From the NCBI GenBank assembly GCA_024305405.1, contig JAKNDB010000086.1:372001-436000 (forward strand): DNA of 64,000 nt, given 5' to 3'. Origin of the DNA: Dirofilaria immitis (taxonomy: Eukaryota > Nematoda > Chromadorea > Rhabditida > Onchocercidae). A program made the position numbers and the translations under genes. The notes under the pieces are model-generated. The model had not been told where the DNA came from. It was given only the letters and a program-made list of their open reading frames with translations, and searched no databases. Below are positions 1 through 13,027 of the stretch, in pieces (position 1 is the first letter of the stretch; every line of letters starts with the position of its first letter).

Positions 1-593
1 AAATGGAAACATGAGTTTAAGTTTTTAAATTGAAGTACATTATTTCGATTCTCCGGTATTTATCTTAACTTATGCAAAAATATTGCATTTTTTAAAAATG
101 AAGCATTACAGCATTACCAATGCGATGAAAAATGTATTAATAATTCAATAGAAAAATTCACTTCCGCTCAGTAAAGAGATTCCGCAAGAAACCAACAAAA
201 ACCCCAGAACGTTGCTTTTCCATTTCAGCACCAATCGCTGTCGTAAGATCAACACTTTCAAAAGGGACATCCATTTTTCTCCAACTGCACAGATCAATAT
301 ATTCAAAATCCGTTACGGAATAACTAAAATTTGTTTAAAAATGCTTGTATTTATACTCCAGTTATACTACAGAAATCTTTTATCGGTTGAAATCCCAAAC
401 AATGCGTTGATGAAATAACGAAACGTGCATTTCCTTCACTACGCAGATATGTAGACGCATTGATGCGCCATGCTGACCAAATAAATTCCGCTATTTCCAA
501 TAAGAAACTCATTATGCTAGAAAGAACACGCTTAACAAATAACGAGTAAATTTATATAGAAACAACAAACTGAATAAAATGATCTAACTGAAA
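1..593. other. Stretch downstream of gon-4, no firm gene
   Basis: No recognised gene. On the minus strand, 284-158 is an open stretch of about 42 codons that starts behind a good acceptor (GTGCAG) and ends in TGA; it reads WRKMDVPFESVDL near its start. It could be a last exon of gon-4 or of another gene leaving the window, but I do not recognise the protein and its phase does not join cleanly to the gon-4 exon at 712-594. Confidence 0.3.
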
Positions 594-3500
594 TTACTTC
601 GACTGGCAAATATGTGTTGGAATATTTTGCGAAATAATTTTCCATAATGGGCCCTTATTACCAATCAGCTCAGAGAGACGAGCTGTTAGGGTTTCACAAG
701 TACAGTCGAATCCTGAAAATTAATTCGCATTTGATTCAAAAATACTTATACCCTCTTCTTGTCAAAAAAGGAGAAAAAATTAATCAAACCTAAATTTGAA
801 ATGTACTGAAGAAGCTGTCGTAAATAAACAAAAAGCTTTAAATTTACATCATATTTTTTGAAAAAATTCTCTTCCTGCCTCTTACTACCACTAAATAAAA
901 CATATGAAGTAGACTTTTTGCAACTGAACAAGGTGTCCTGAATGCAACTTAGAAAGAATTCAGAATAGTTAACAAGCGGATAAAAAAATCTTTCTTACCG
1001 AGATCACGTACATTGCGAAATATGGTGCGTGCAGATAACCTTGTGTTTCCAAATGACGTAAATGCCTGTAAGAAAAGATTTAATGGGATGAAAAGAAATT
1101 AAAAAATATGCATAAATCATGGAGAACAATAAAAATTTCCTTGCGACTATAAAAGTTAAAAGATTTCCAAAAATATCTGATTAATTTATGACCTCGCCGA
1201 AAAATTCCTGAGAAAACTGTCAAATCGCTTATTTCATTTACTCATTAATATTCATCAAAGCGAGATCTACAAACTACTTATAGCATATCTAAACTAAAAA
1301 AAAATTTTTTTTGGAATTTTAAGAGAAAACCTCAATATTGTACATCATCTCTAAAGCATCACCATACGCCTTACGAATCGGATTTTCAAGAACACTTGCT
1401 GGAAGTAAATTTTGTGGAAAGAGAAAGGAGAGAAGGAAATATATCGCTTCATGTTCCTCCTTGAAAATATCATGCATCTTCTCGAACATCTGAAATTCAA
1501 CGAAGTTGAAGAAATTAAATATAGAAAGAAAATAATGAAATTTCATCAATTACACCATAAAAACAAAAATAATTCGTAAAACAAAAAAATGAAGGCCACT
1601 AACCTCAGGAGTCATTGAGTCTTCAGCGATCAGCTCGCATAGAGCTCTTACTTTATCCTGGTACATGAACATACGTTGTTCAAAATCACTAAAAATAACA
1701 TGTGCCATACACTTTATTTGAAATGCACGATGTTGTGCATCAAGCATCCCATGTAATCCATCTCTTACACGATCTTTGCGAGTACGTACACGTCTCCGTT
1801 GCTTTTCTTCATCTATAGGTCCATTTCCTTCACCGTCACTACTATCGCCCTGAAAATTATGTAAAAAAATAACTAATAGAATTAATTAATAAAGTTGCAG
1901 CATAAGATTATTTTAAAGTCAAATCAAAATAATAACAACAGCAAAACTGTTTTTAACAGAAAATCTCTATCCTACACCATTTTGGATATGAACTGAAGGA
2001 AACAGTTTTAATCAAAGAAATAAACCAATTTAAAAGGGAAACATACTTCTCGATCGCCGGATAATGATGATTTATTACCATCCATTATACTAATCGGAAG
2101 CTGTTGTTCATCTGTGATATTTCTATTACTTTGACTTCTGTCATTCGATATTGTTTGCTCATTCTGTCCTTGTTTTGCTCCACCAACTTCTTCATTATCT
2201 TGTGCTAGAGGAAGGCCACTACAGTGAACAGATTCAAACGCTCCAATAGGGATAGCAACTGAATCGTTTTGGACAGCTTCAGTTATTACATCGTTCTTGA
2301 TACTCCCTTTATCTTGCAGAATTTGAGTTATCTCATTTCTATAACTGGAAGCTATAAGATCACATTGAACGGCTTTATTTTCCATGTCGAACATCATTAG
2401 ACTGTTGCAGCACATTGATCTTGTTGGCGTCCATCTGAAATTTTTAAATTTAAAAGTCCATTTACAGAATAATATCTCCTAATGAATCTATTTTAATTCC
2501 ATCCACATAATACAAAAATGAAATATAAATAATAAACGTATCTTGCTGGACTAAAACATTCAATATCCTCATTTTGAGCATTCGGAACCCATTTTGCTGG
2601 AAAAATGACAAATAACTTTTAATGAAAAAAAAAAACTGATTTGTAATACTCGAGAAAGGTTAAAAAAACATCATAATATACACATATAACTCTTATTTTT
2701 TATGAAAAACTAGCCGCATTGACGCTACGTGCCAATATTCATATTCCTATTGGACAATGATAAATATTAACCAAATTTTTTATATCTTTTTGAAAAATAA
2801 TTTCAAACTAGCATGTTCATACATTGGTATATCAATGAGGAACATTCCGGCATGTCGCAAGAAGTTTCCGAATCAGAACACGATGAATGTAATGGATTTC
2901 GATTTATGTGCTGAGTCGAATGATTTTCTTGACAATCTTTATGGTTATAACCTAAAACTGATCATAGCATTTTGTTGAAACTCCATTGAAATGATGCAGC
3001 AAGAAATCGCAACAAAAATTGTGAACTTCGAACACAATCAATAGAATACAAATAAGATTTTGAAATACCTTTTATAACACCAGAAATTTTTTTATTTTTT
3101 CAATAATCATAGCAGAAGAATATGAAGAAATGTTATATTTCATCCCGACATTTCTATGGTATAAATCAGCCTCCATAGAATATGAATATTCCAAATCAGG
3201 AGTATTAAAATATGATGAAACATCATCACTGTTGTTATGTTTTGTCTTTCCTGATGACTGCACCAGACAAATGGAATTCTTGACATTTGACAAAGATGAT
3301 GAATCCACCATAATTTCTTCACTCGAAACACCTGACACAATGTTTCCATTAATTTTATCAACCGCTTCAATCTCATATCGGTCCGAATCAAGACTTCCTT
3401 CAAATTCGTTAATATCTGATTTTTCAGTCGATGGAATCTTTTTGAATGGTGCGAATCTTACTGCACTGATCATATTAACGTTTTTCACAGGATCCACTGA

Positions 3501-6500
3501 TTCTAAATGTAAGGAGTTACCACTTTCATATGATGGATAATCGCTTTTTCGAATCAGAAAAAGAAACATTTAATGTATGATGAATGCAGTGAAGGTGATA
3601 AAATTCATTTAAACATGAAAATTAACAATAAACTTAGTGAATTTTAGTACAACATTTACAAAACAAATCACATACCACTCGCAGATGATATTATTGTTGA
3701 ACGTTGAAAACACGCTGTTAACGATTCTCCATTTGCAGCTGACTTAATCCTTGGATGACACGAGGTCGACGGCGAAAAATCCCAACTTGATGGCGATGGA
3801 ACTATCAAAGGATATGAGCTTGGTGATGGCAATCTGTTATATCCAACTGACACAAGTACTGAGTAATGTGGGATTGGTAACGACCTCCTGTTTACGGGTA
3901 GCATAACTACTGATTCATCTGAGTCCACGAGTGATGGACTCGTTACTTCATTACACACTGCAGTGGATGCAAAAAGCAAAAGATTGCGAACAGGTGATGA
4001 TGGAATTCTAGCTATTTCGGTGTATTCTGGAAAAAATCCATACATAGTAATTAAGTAATAATATTCATCATTTTGGAAGGCTTTCGCGTTTTTCCTTCGT
4101 GAGATAGTAAAAAATGAAAAATTTCGTACCACTGCCGATTGACGCAAAGGTAGTGTTCATTGGTCTGTTCATTCTGGCACTATTACAAGCAAGTTCAGTT
4201 GAACTGTTGTCAGTAGATGCAACGATTGGTGTAGACGTTACACTTCTATTGAATGACCAATTTTTGCATCTACTTCGCGATATTCGAGAAGACTGTTAGA
4301 CAGAAGATTACAATCTGAATCTGGACGATCCTGTAAAGATGACTACAGCCGAAATAGTTATCTGAGAATATCAAAAGATCCAGTTCGGCAAAAAGCAGAG
4401 ATTCAATCTAAACAACTCACTAGCACAAATTCTAGTAAATGACATCTTACCACTGATGGAGAATCTCTATCACTTCTAATTTTCGTAACAGTCAAACCAT
4501 CCAGTGCAAGATTTCTACATTCTAAATCATACTGTTGTTTATCGACAAGTTCCTGCAATAAAATTCAAATTTTACTTTAATCTAATAATTAAAATGCGAA
4601 ATATCGCAAAATTCATGATTTAAAATTAATTCTATTTAACAGAACCTTGAGCCATTTTGGTTGGAGATGCCGCGGCCATAAATACGGTGGACCGAAAATC
4701 GCCGTCGACCTGTTTTCCAAAGGAAAAATCATGTTTATTATTTCTGTTTCAGCTTTCTGAAAATTTATTTCGCATAAAGCTTTGTACAAAAATTTTCTTT
4801 CTATGCCATTTATAGAGAATTAATAACTTGTAAAAAGTCAACCAAGATAACTTTCTCAAAATCATTCATTAAATCCTTAAGCAGAATGGATAATTTTCTT
4901 ACCACGAAAAGTGTATGCACAGGTTGATTGCTGCAACGAAAATTCTTCAAATGCAGCCGTATCTGTGACTGCATTTTATTTGCCAATAAATGTTGACTGA
5001 TCAATGCATAACATTTTCGTTTTCCAGAAAGATGCTTTAAATGGGCAAACTGATATAAACCAAGAGCTAGAAGACACTCTTCCTCTCGGATAAAATATGG
5101 ATAAAACGTAGGAAACATCTTCATACGAACCTAAATATAATTTGTTCATTGCTAACAGAAGATATTTTTTTATAAAGAGAGTCCTTTATCTGAAAAAGCA
5201 AGGAAATCATACTTGTGGCAGTAATTCAGGAAATAATAGCGCTTTGCTTCGAGAAAGGACGAACACTGTTTTTGCTAACGGGAACTGCACTGAAAATTCA
5301 AGATATCATGAAACAAATTACTTTTATCCTTCCCGAAATACCATATAGATCCCTCAAAATCTACTATCCGTTCCAAAAACTCAACCTACACTTTTTGGAT
5401 TTTCGACGGGTAAAATCACTTATAGTTTCACATTCTATTGCATCATGGCATGTAGCTATACAAGCTTCCAAATTTACAACATTAAACACAGAATGTTCTG
5501 GTCGCTGCAAGCAGTAATTGTTCAGTTCGTTCTGAAACAGAATAGTGGTATAATAAAGCAAGTTTTGTATAGCATAATCAGAAATAATTTTCTGCTACTT
5601 CTGCATAACATGCAAAATATAAGAAATTCATCAAAATTCAAAGATGATAAAAATCTAGTCCATGCCATGTCTCATCAAACAAAGAGTTTCGATCATATGA
5701 AAATTTGAAGCTTACAATCATAACTTGGAAGCCATTGTATGTTTTGACCATTGTTTTTCGAAATAACAACCCACTGCAAACTGAGTCAAAAGTTGCACAT
5801 GCTAAAATAAAAACAATCTTTTTATATACAATAAACTGATCAAAAAGATTATCTTCGGCAATAAAAACTTGTTAAAATTTAAGGAAAATATAACGCACAA
5901 AAATATTAATAATCAAAATTTATAAGATGATAAATATAAAATAAAATGAAAAGAAAGAAATCCTTATCATTTAAACACTTCATGCGGGCCCACAAAAAAT
6001 CAGAAGAAAGGTGGAAATCAATTGTTACTTTTTCAAATTGTGCGACAAGCTGCTGAAGTTCATAAAATGAAAACAAAGGAGGATTTTTAACACTGGCACA
6101 CAAAAGAGATGAGGATATTGTCGAAACTTTTTGAAAATCATCCATCGATGCATCCACAAGAATAGTGGCCGGTTCAGCGTTTCCTGGTAAAGATCCCGCA
6201 AGAGCTGTTTTAGCCTTCTTCATATTTAACTTATGGTCATCCTGTCTAACTGACTGGGATGATCTATTTTCATCCTGAATAAAAAGAAATAAAATATAAT
6301 TTCCATATCACCTTATTCAAAAATCTGGTACACAATAGAATGAATTTCAATTGAGCTTTTTTTTTTGAAATAAAAAATCACCTTCTGATTAATGTAAATA
6401 GAAATATTATGGTGTAATAAAGAAAATGATGACGATTATGATGAAAAAATTATGATGATTCTTACAATTTATATTAATTCTTAATTTTGAAAGATGTTTC

Positions 6501-8122
6501 GAAAATTACCTTCACAGAATCAATAGTTTGCTCCAAATATTGAGGCGAAGGTAACAAATGGGCTTCCAGCAAATCTTGTAACAAGTTTTCAATTTCTCGC
6601 ACTGCAGAATCAGTCTTTCAAATTTAATGATTAATCCTATGCAACAAAACTTCATGTATAGTAAGTAGCATATTCTTAATAAAACTGAGAATATACTTAC
6701 AAGATATTTCTGTAGCGCGATCTTTCCGTACCTCGTACTCTTCTGTTATATCTTCAGCATCTGCATCGGAAAGAAAGTTATATTCAGGATCCTCAGTCTC
6801 TGCAACATTTTATGAAGACGAATACTTATAAATACAGCTATTATGAGCCAATACTTTCAAACAGAAAATGATAAAGATAGCCATTTAGAACAACAAAACA
6901 ATAAATGAATACCATCAAGATCATATTTTGAGGGATCATTCAGATTTGAAATGAATTCCACATATTCTGGATCATCCACTGCAGTATACAATAAAACATC
7001 ATCGCTGAAATTGGGCACATTTTCTGAATAAACGTTACTTTCATGTTTTGAACGTGTATGTAATGCAGGTGCTACATCATCATCGCCAATATCAATTTCT
7101 GTCTGAAACAGCCAATATTGATTATACTATCTTACATGTTTTTAATTATATGAAAAGTTTTTCTTATTTGGAATCTTCGTATTTAATGCAAAGAGATTAA
7201 TAAAGTACACCTGAAATGCATTATTCAAAATCTCAAACGAAACTTCTGTAACATTCCCTTCATTTTCTGCTTCTGCTTCACTCGCATCATCCTGAAAAAA
7301 ATAATCTAAAATTAGGATTTCTATAAAATCTTTTTAATGAAAAATGGCACTCCCATTCGAAATCGAACTGATTTAATCAATCCTTTAATCAACGAACAAA
7401 AGATCAAATAAAATCCTGAAATTTGCTGTGAAAGAAATAGCACAGTATACCTGCTCAGGGAGATAATCATAATCTTCTTCTTCATTGGTACTGTAATCAA
7501 CATCAAGAAAAGTTCTTGAAGCACGAGACAGTGATACAGTATCTCCTTCTTTCACATCAACATGCTAGAAAAAATTCATAGATTTGTATAAAAAGTTTGA
7601 GTGATGGAAAGAAATAATGAATAAGAATTTCAAATAAAGATAGTGAAAGAAAAATCAAAACAAATTAAAATTAATAAGTTTATTATTCACAAATACTTGC
7701 ATTTGTAAGCTTACTGCTAATTTGCACTGTATGATTTACCGTCTCTAGTCCGGACAAATGTTTTGTTCTTGATCTTGTCAACTTAAGATCTGTAATCACA
7801 GAGCTTTTGTCCAGTCCCATAATAACAGATATCACTTGCGGATTCTTTATCATATGCTGCAAACAAGCATTATAACTTTTCGTAACAGAAATCTTTTCTA
7901 ATTAAATTATTTCGTGGTGTTATTTCTTCAAATGCCAGAAACTGAAAAACAAAAAAAGAGAACTCACGTGCAATATAGATTTCACATTGATAGCTGTAAG
8001 ATTAAGCGATTTGGCTTTCATTTCCAGCTTCTCATCCATATGTTTCCACATTTCGACAATTTCTCTTTCTTGGATCTCTTTTTTCTATTAACACCTTCAT
8101 TAATGCTAACGCCTTTATTCAT
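594..8122 (-). CDS. gon-4: GON-4/GON4L-like chromatin regulator
   Basis: Nuclear transcription co-regulator family; GON4L is known to scaffold YY1/Sin3/HDAC complexes and C. elegans GON-4 is needed for gonad development. I place about 24 exons: 8122-7968, 7856-7740, 7564-7451, 7291-7211, 7102-6913, 6799-6701, 6601-6510, 6274-6029, 5801-5716, 5531-about 5405, 5289-5213, 5130-4903, 4756-4646, 4552-4451, 4292-4130, 4026-3676, 3502-3069, 2951-about 2820, 2596-about 2535, 2434-2047, 1849-1604, 1489-1331, 1065-999, 712-594; about 1,300 aa. Family signs: LNLTAINVKSILHHMIKNP then LTRSRTKHL near the N-terminus, acidic NEEEDYDYLPEQ, the Myb-like segment REEECLLALGLYQF plus QIRLHLKNF (5130-4903), WPRHLQPKWLK, and C-terminal PAH-like helices (1849-594). 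The start ATG sits 3 nt after an acceptor. Single-base frame breaks are inferred at 8079-8084, 5754-5758 and 3087-3100. Junctions near 5405, 2820 and 2535 are unresolved, as is the exact C-terminus. Confidence 0.8.
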
Positions 8123-8128
8123 CGTCTG
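8123..8128 (-). promoter_or_regulatory. Splice acceptor just before the gon-4 start (trans-splice candidate)
   Basis: On the minus strand the sequence reads GCTGTTTCAG, then ACG, then the presumed ATG at 8122-8120. No upstream coding exon was found in the 1.5 kb back to the end of axin. An acceptor this close to an initiator is what spliced-leader addition leaves in nematodes, but a distant 5' exon cannot be excluded. Confidence 0.45.
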
Positions 8129-9653
8129 AAACAGCAATTATTGTGAATTCTCTGAAATGGAATACACTAACAAATGCGCTCTTTCTCCCATTTTAGCTTG
8201 TTAATCTCACAAAAATTTACAGAAATCCTATCATCTAACTTAATAAAAAGACTTGTTATAACACCATAAATCTCCCCAGAACTACTGTCTAAATAAAATC
8301 TTTGGAACATTCAATAATTCAGAGCTTAGCACCCATTAGTAAATAAATCTACTTCATTATATTTCGACTTCTCACTAAACAAATCAGGATAACGTCAAAA
8401 TCTTGGTGTCAAATCCTTAAAACTTCAGTATTATCCTTAAAACTTCAGTATTGCAAGAAAGCTTATTTTGGAATAATGATACAGAAAATTCAGATGGTAA
8501 TCTATAAATTTCGATAAGCACTTCATATGTATTGTTGAAACAGAATGAAAACTAATTAAACACCAAGCAAATATTTTTGTACACTTTTATTCGAAGCAAA
8601 AGAAAAACTAAAGCATCTATAATACTATCATGTACAACATTTCAACAGTAATTTCCTTTGTAATGAACCAAACAAACAAAGAGAAAACAAGCCAAAAACT
8701 AAATACATGAATCAATGGCGAAAGGATGTACCGCTGTATGAAAATGTAGAAAACAAATTACAACAAAATCTCCAGATCACAGTAATTAAAATTCAGGAAA
8801 CTGTTAATTAAAAGAAGTAAAATGAAAAACCATATTGAAGAATAACACAAAAGGAAAAAAAAACATAGAAATCCATAAAAAACTTAGTAGGGCAAAAGTT
8901 GCTACAAGCATACATGAAAAACAGGTACAAGGCAAACACATCTGGATATAAGTTTTGGGATGGTAATAACTTTATCTGAATTTCCAGAACAGTAGTACAA
9001 CACGGAATTACAGCATAGGGCAAAAAACAGAACAATAAATCACCGGAAAAATAACATACTCTGATGATATTTAAGCATAAAACATTTTATGAAAATGTTT
9101 AACAGTTTAACATGCTGCGATGTTTAACAAATTCGAAAACTCCATGCTTACAATCACAGAAAAAAACACTATAATATTTTACATAAATTTCATGAAATAA
9201 TAAATGGAAAAAACAGTTACAAAACTAGGAATCCTGGTCGTTTAAAAATATCGTTAAAAATATTTCAGTACAAAAAAACCCTTCGGAAGCAAAGAATTAA
9301 TTTTCCTCCAAAATTTTGGTCGCTTACTCTAACTCAGTGGCTCAAAGTAATAATTTGAACAAAGATTTCAAAAAATGCAGAGAATCAAAAAAGAACAATA
9401 ATATAAATTTGAATTAATGAAGAAAGAGAGCGAATGAAGGAAGTATTTTATGAGAAATAAGCAATTATTCCCATTTAAATAAAACATAATTATAAGTTTT
9501 GAATTAACTTTCAACGAAAAAATCTACGTAAATTTTTAAGAAAATACTTTGACATAACAGCTGTCAATCTTTAAGAATACTGAATGCCTGGAGAAAATAA
9601 ATATTCTCTAACTGAAAATATTCTATTTGTGGACAAATCAAAAGAAGAGACTT
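8129..9653. other. Axin-gon-4 intergenic stretch
   Basis: AT-rich, no convincing coding exon on either strand. It contains a short tandem duplication of ATCCTTAAAACTTCAGTATT (about 8414-8453). The axin poly(A) hexamer overlaps its stop codon at the right edge, so most of this stretch is intergenic or gon-4 upstream sequence. Confidence 0.5.
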
Positions 9654-9658
9654 TTATT
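9653..9658 (-). terminator. Poly(A) signal overlapping the axin stop codon
   Basis: The minus strand reads GAATAAAAG at the end of the axin ORF: the TAA stop (9656-9654) lies inside the hexamer AATAAA (9658-9653). If used, the 3' UTR would be only about 10-20 nt. Confidence 0.4.
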
Positions 9659-12600
9659 CGGAATCAGAGATTGATTTGCATTCAGCTGTTATGCGACCTT
9701 CGTATACCGGTAATACCGTAGTATCGTCGTTCACAAGAAGCAACTGATAGGGTGAATTACCATCTTCACAGGCAGTCTTGAAATAAAATCTGGAACTTAT
9801 AAAATTTATATAATCTAGGAATCAGCTAAATATATGCTGTAAGGATTTCTTTGTATTTAATGAATTTTAAGAAATAGAATTTTCTGACAATTGCACAAAA
9901 AACTAACTGCAAAGTTGATTTTGACGAAATCCCTAAATATTTACGAAATTCTCGAAATGTAATTGGATGTGTCGGAATATGCGCAACCACTGGAACACGT
10001 CCTTTTTCTTTATAACTAATAGTCACTAATTGTTTTGGATCCGTTCCTCCTCGTGAACGCCTGAATAATAAGCAGAAACAAAAATAAATTACTGAAACCA
10101 CGTGCTTAGGGAATAAAAGAGCAAGAAAAGTGATACATGAAAGGAACATCTTCGAATGCTACAACGACGATCAACTTACGATAGTGAACTGAAATCGTGA
10201 TGTTGTTTGTGATTGCTTCTGCGTCCTGAACTACTACTGCTTGCACAACCACCATACGAAAGCATTCGTGCTTTCTGAAAAATAGCAGCGCGTGCTGCTT
10301 CATCACGTTCACTTATGGATGATGGAGCCATCGATTCAATACCGGAAGTATCATAAATAGCCATAGACTTCGTGTCACATCTAGAAATACATTCAATAAG
10401 ATGCGTTCCCTCTCATTTTCTATCAGAAATCCAAAACAAATTCTATTTAACTAGTTTAATGTACAGTTTCCAATCCACGTACGTATAAAAGTTTATTACA
10501 AAACATTACAAAAACTTATAAAAGAATTTGATGATTTATGAAGTTCCTTGCATACAATGTCAAATTAAGAATAATAAATTCATTGCACATTGCAAAACAG
10601 ATATTAGAATCCGGAGAATTCTAATATCTGTTTCACTCTTGATAAATGCTAAAGAAAATAAACACAAATTCATCAATAAATTTTTAAAACCAACTTACCG
10701 TGCTCCTTTCAATATCACGGGATTAATATTTGTCATTCGACTATGCCGACTAATTGGTGGCGGCGCAAAGCCATTTGTGCTATAAGGATTCGATGCATAA
10801 AATACATTAGTTATGGGTGAAGCCATATACTGTCGAAAGCGATCTGGTGAACTTGATCCTAAAAATACAGAACAAATGTTTGGAGAAAATAGCGAAATTT
10901 TTTTGCCAGTGAAATTCGGAAAAAGTATACTTGGTGATCTCCGTCGAAAACGAAGTGACTGAGCATTAAGAGAATCCGGAGAATGATATGACGGTGATGG
11001 TTTGCTAGAATCATCAGCCATTCTTTGTCGTACATATCGTTCCAATTCATCGTCTTCTTCAGCAGCTGTTGGTTCAACATCATTAACAACTTCGCGTGCA
11101 GAGCACTTACGACTCTGCAAGTAGTATCAGCATTCAATTTACTTGAATAGATTTTGAAAGATTTGAAAATGAAAAAGAAAAAAAAGTGGATTCCTATATG
11201 AATCACCATACTTTCTTTTGAGATGAATTGCTCAATTGCAGCTCACCTCAATAGCACGAAGTTGCTGGCTCATAACATCATTTCTTTTTCTACGGGCACT
11301 TAAAACATTTAATTTTTCGATTAGCAGTGCAGCAAAAGCTCGCCGACCTTCTTCCGTACAATGAGTGACCACTGATCCACTATCAATTCTCTCCACCCTC
11401 TGACAGTATAATTCATTACTACTTTTTGCCATTCTTTCACAAATAATAAACAAAAATTATATTCAGGACTTTAAGAACATCTTACAACCAACATCGTGTA
11501 GATAGATTTGATTTTTAATATTCAAAATGTAAAAGACAAGACCAATAAAAATTTCGACTTTCTATTTGTTTCCTAATCCACAAATTAAAATAAGCTGTAC
11601 TTCAAGATACCGCTAATGTATGCGTCGCTGGATTGCCTTTTAATTGCTCTTCTCGAATGGTACTTAATTTTACGGCTGAATGCTGACCGTTAGCATCACT
11701 TGAGAAAGTGGACGATACTGCAGAATCATTCTTACTAGTTGTTGCATTGCAAATATATGGTGTTTTCATTACTGGTCGATATAACTTCTCTACTTCACTG
11801 GAATATAAATGAAGAATAATACCTTTCAACAGCACTCTATAAATAAAGAAGGGACAAATGGACAAATTGCCGTTGATGGGAATTCGAATTTCATTACATA
11901 ACAGCATTGTTTATTATTCTGCTTAGCTGACAAAAAAAAAATTCTTCGAATGTTCACCTTTCACCTAGCGTAGTTTCCCGTTCATGTTGCGTTTTTAGCA
12001 ACATTTCGGCAGTAAGAGTTGGTTGACAGGAAACGATTTCCGTTGCTTACGACTCGATGATAGTGAAGAAGGAATACGGAATGCTTTCGGCGTATATTCT
12101 TCCATTCGATTATAAGCGTCAATAAATTCTTCGGAAGAAACAAACTGAGCATGTTGTTGTCGCAAATACTGCTCTACAGGTAAAATTACACAATCGAATA
12201 CTGTTGGATCCGGCTCATTAGACGAAAAGGTATGAACTCGAAAGCTTACTTCTCGCCGAAGATCCTAAAATACTGGAAACTAAATCTAACAGAATTATGT
12301 AAGAATTCAGATATTCTGGTGTTGATCATTTTTTCATTACTTCATCCTTTATTTTCCCATTGGTCTAAAAATGAGTGACATAAGATTAAGCAATTATTCT
12401 GACTGGAATAAATAATATCGAGCGAAAGAAAAGTACCTCGTGCAAAAAAGAACAAACACCGGTTTTTAAACTGATGTATTTTTGATGCAAACTACGTGCA
12501 AGTTCTGCAGCACGAGCATTCTTCATCGTGCACATATTTCTTAAACATTTCAAAGAGCAATATGAGATGAAATTATAAGAAAAGTAAAAATGATTTGCAT

Positions 12601-13015
12601 AGAAGTTAGATAAATGCCTAGATTATTTCTAATAATTATTAAAAGAAATCTATCTCTATTATAATTGCAACATAGATATCAATATGAAGAGTGGCCATCT
12701 CGTAAAAATGTTTCTAGTACAGTAACAAACTAGGATGACGCACATTATAATAGAAAAGATGCTTTGTCAAGAAACCTGTAACATGACATACTCGATATGC
12801 AAAGTCACCCATATCTATATCCAGTATGACGAGATATTTAAATTTCTAAATGGTACTTACTTGTAAGCTATAATGGCAAAGTGTAAGTTAATCGGATGTT
12901 CGGCCAACGATGATTCATTTTTCATCCACTTCTTGAACGCTTCCAAAGCATCGCGATCCTCTAGCACATTTTCGAGCTTTTGAGACCATCGATGTCGTTC
13001 TTCTGTCGGTCCCAT
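9654..13015 (-). CDS. pry-1: Axin family Wnt scaffold (PRY-1-like), RGS and DIX domains
   Basis: Cytoplasmic scaffold of the beta-catenin destruction complex. Exons: 13015-12861, 12539-12437, 12264-about 11958, 11797-11611, 11433-11247, 11114-10931, 10858-10699, 10380-10180, 10060-9908, 9789-9654; about 580-590 aa, near the size of C. elegans PRY-1. The first three exons encode an RGS fold ([47 protein letters not shown]). Exon 4 has the axin-like [20 protein letters not shown]. The next has the GSK3-binding-type helix [20 protein letters not shown]. The last two form the DIX domain ([46 protein letters not shown]), the polymerising head-to-tail module. Phases agree at all later junctions. 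Two problems: the frame breaks around 12045-12000 (a missing base, or a 32-bp intron at 12077-12046 that I think too short), and 11611 to 11433 is out of phase, so a small exon may be missing. It could be the AXL-1 paralogue instead. Confidence 0.88.
10595..10633. repeat. Perfect hairpin inside an axin intron
   Basis: The arms AAACAGATATTAGAAT (10595-10610) and ATTCTAATATCTGTTT (10618-10633) are exact reverse complements separated by the 7-nt loop CCGGAGA. It lies in the intron between exons 10858-10699 and 10380-10180. Confidence 0.9.
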
Positions 13016-13027
13016 GTTTAATCTTCT
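13016..13027 (-). promoter_or_regulatory. Splice acceptor 10 nt before the axin ATG
   Basis: The minus strand reads CCATATTTGTAG at 13037-13026, then AAGATTAAAC, then ATGGGA. This is a candidate spliced-leader acceptor. The short leader is open in frame with the ATG, so an internal exon remains possible. Confidence 0.45.

Noticed and set aside
3130..3540. Plus-strand ORF of 136 codons
   Set aside because: Antisense shadow of the gon-4 exon 3502-3069, whose minus-strand frame has matching splice phases.
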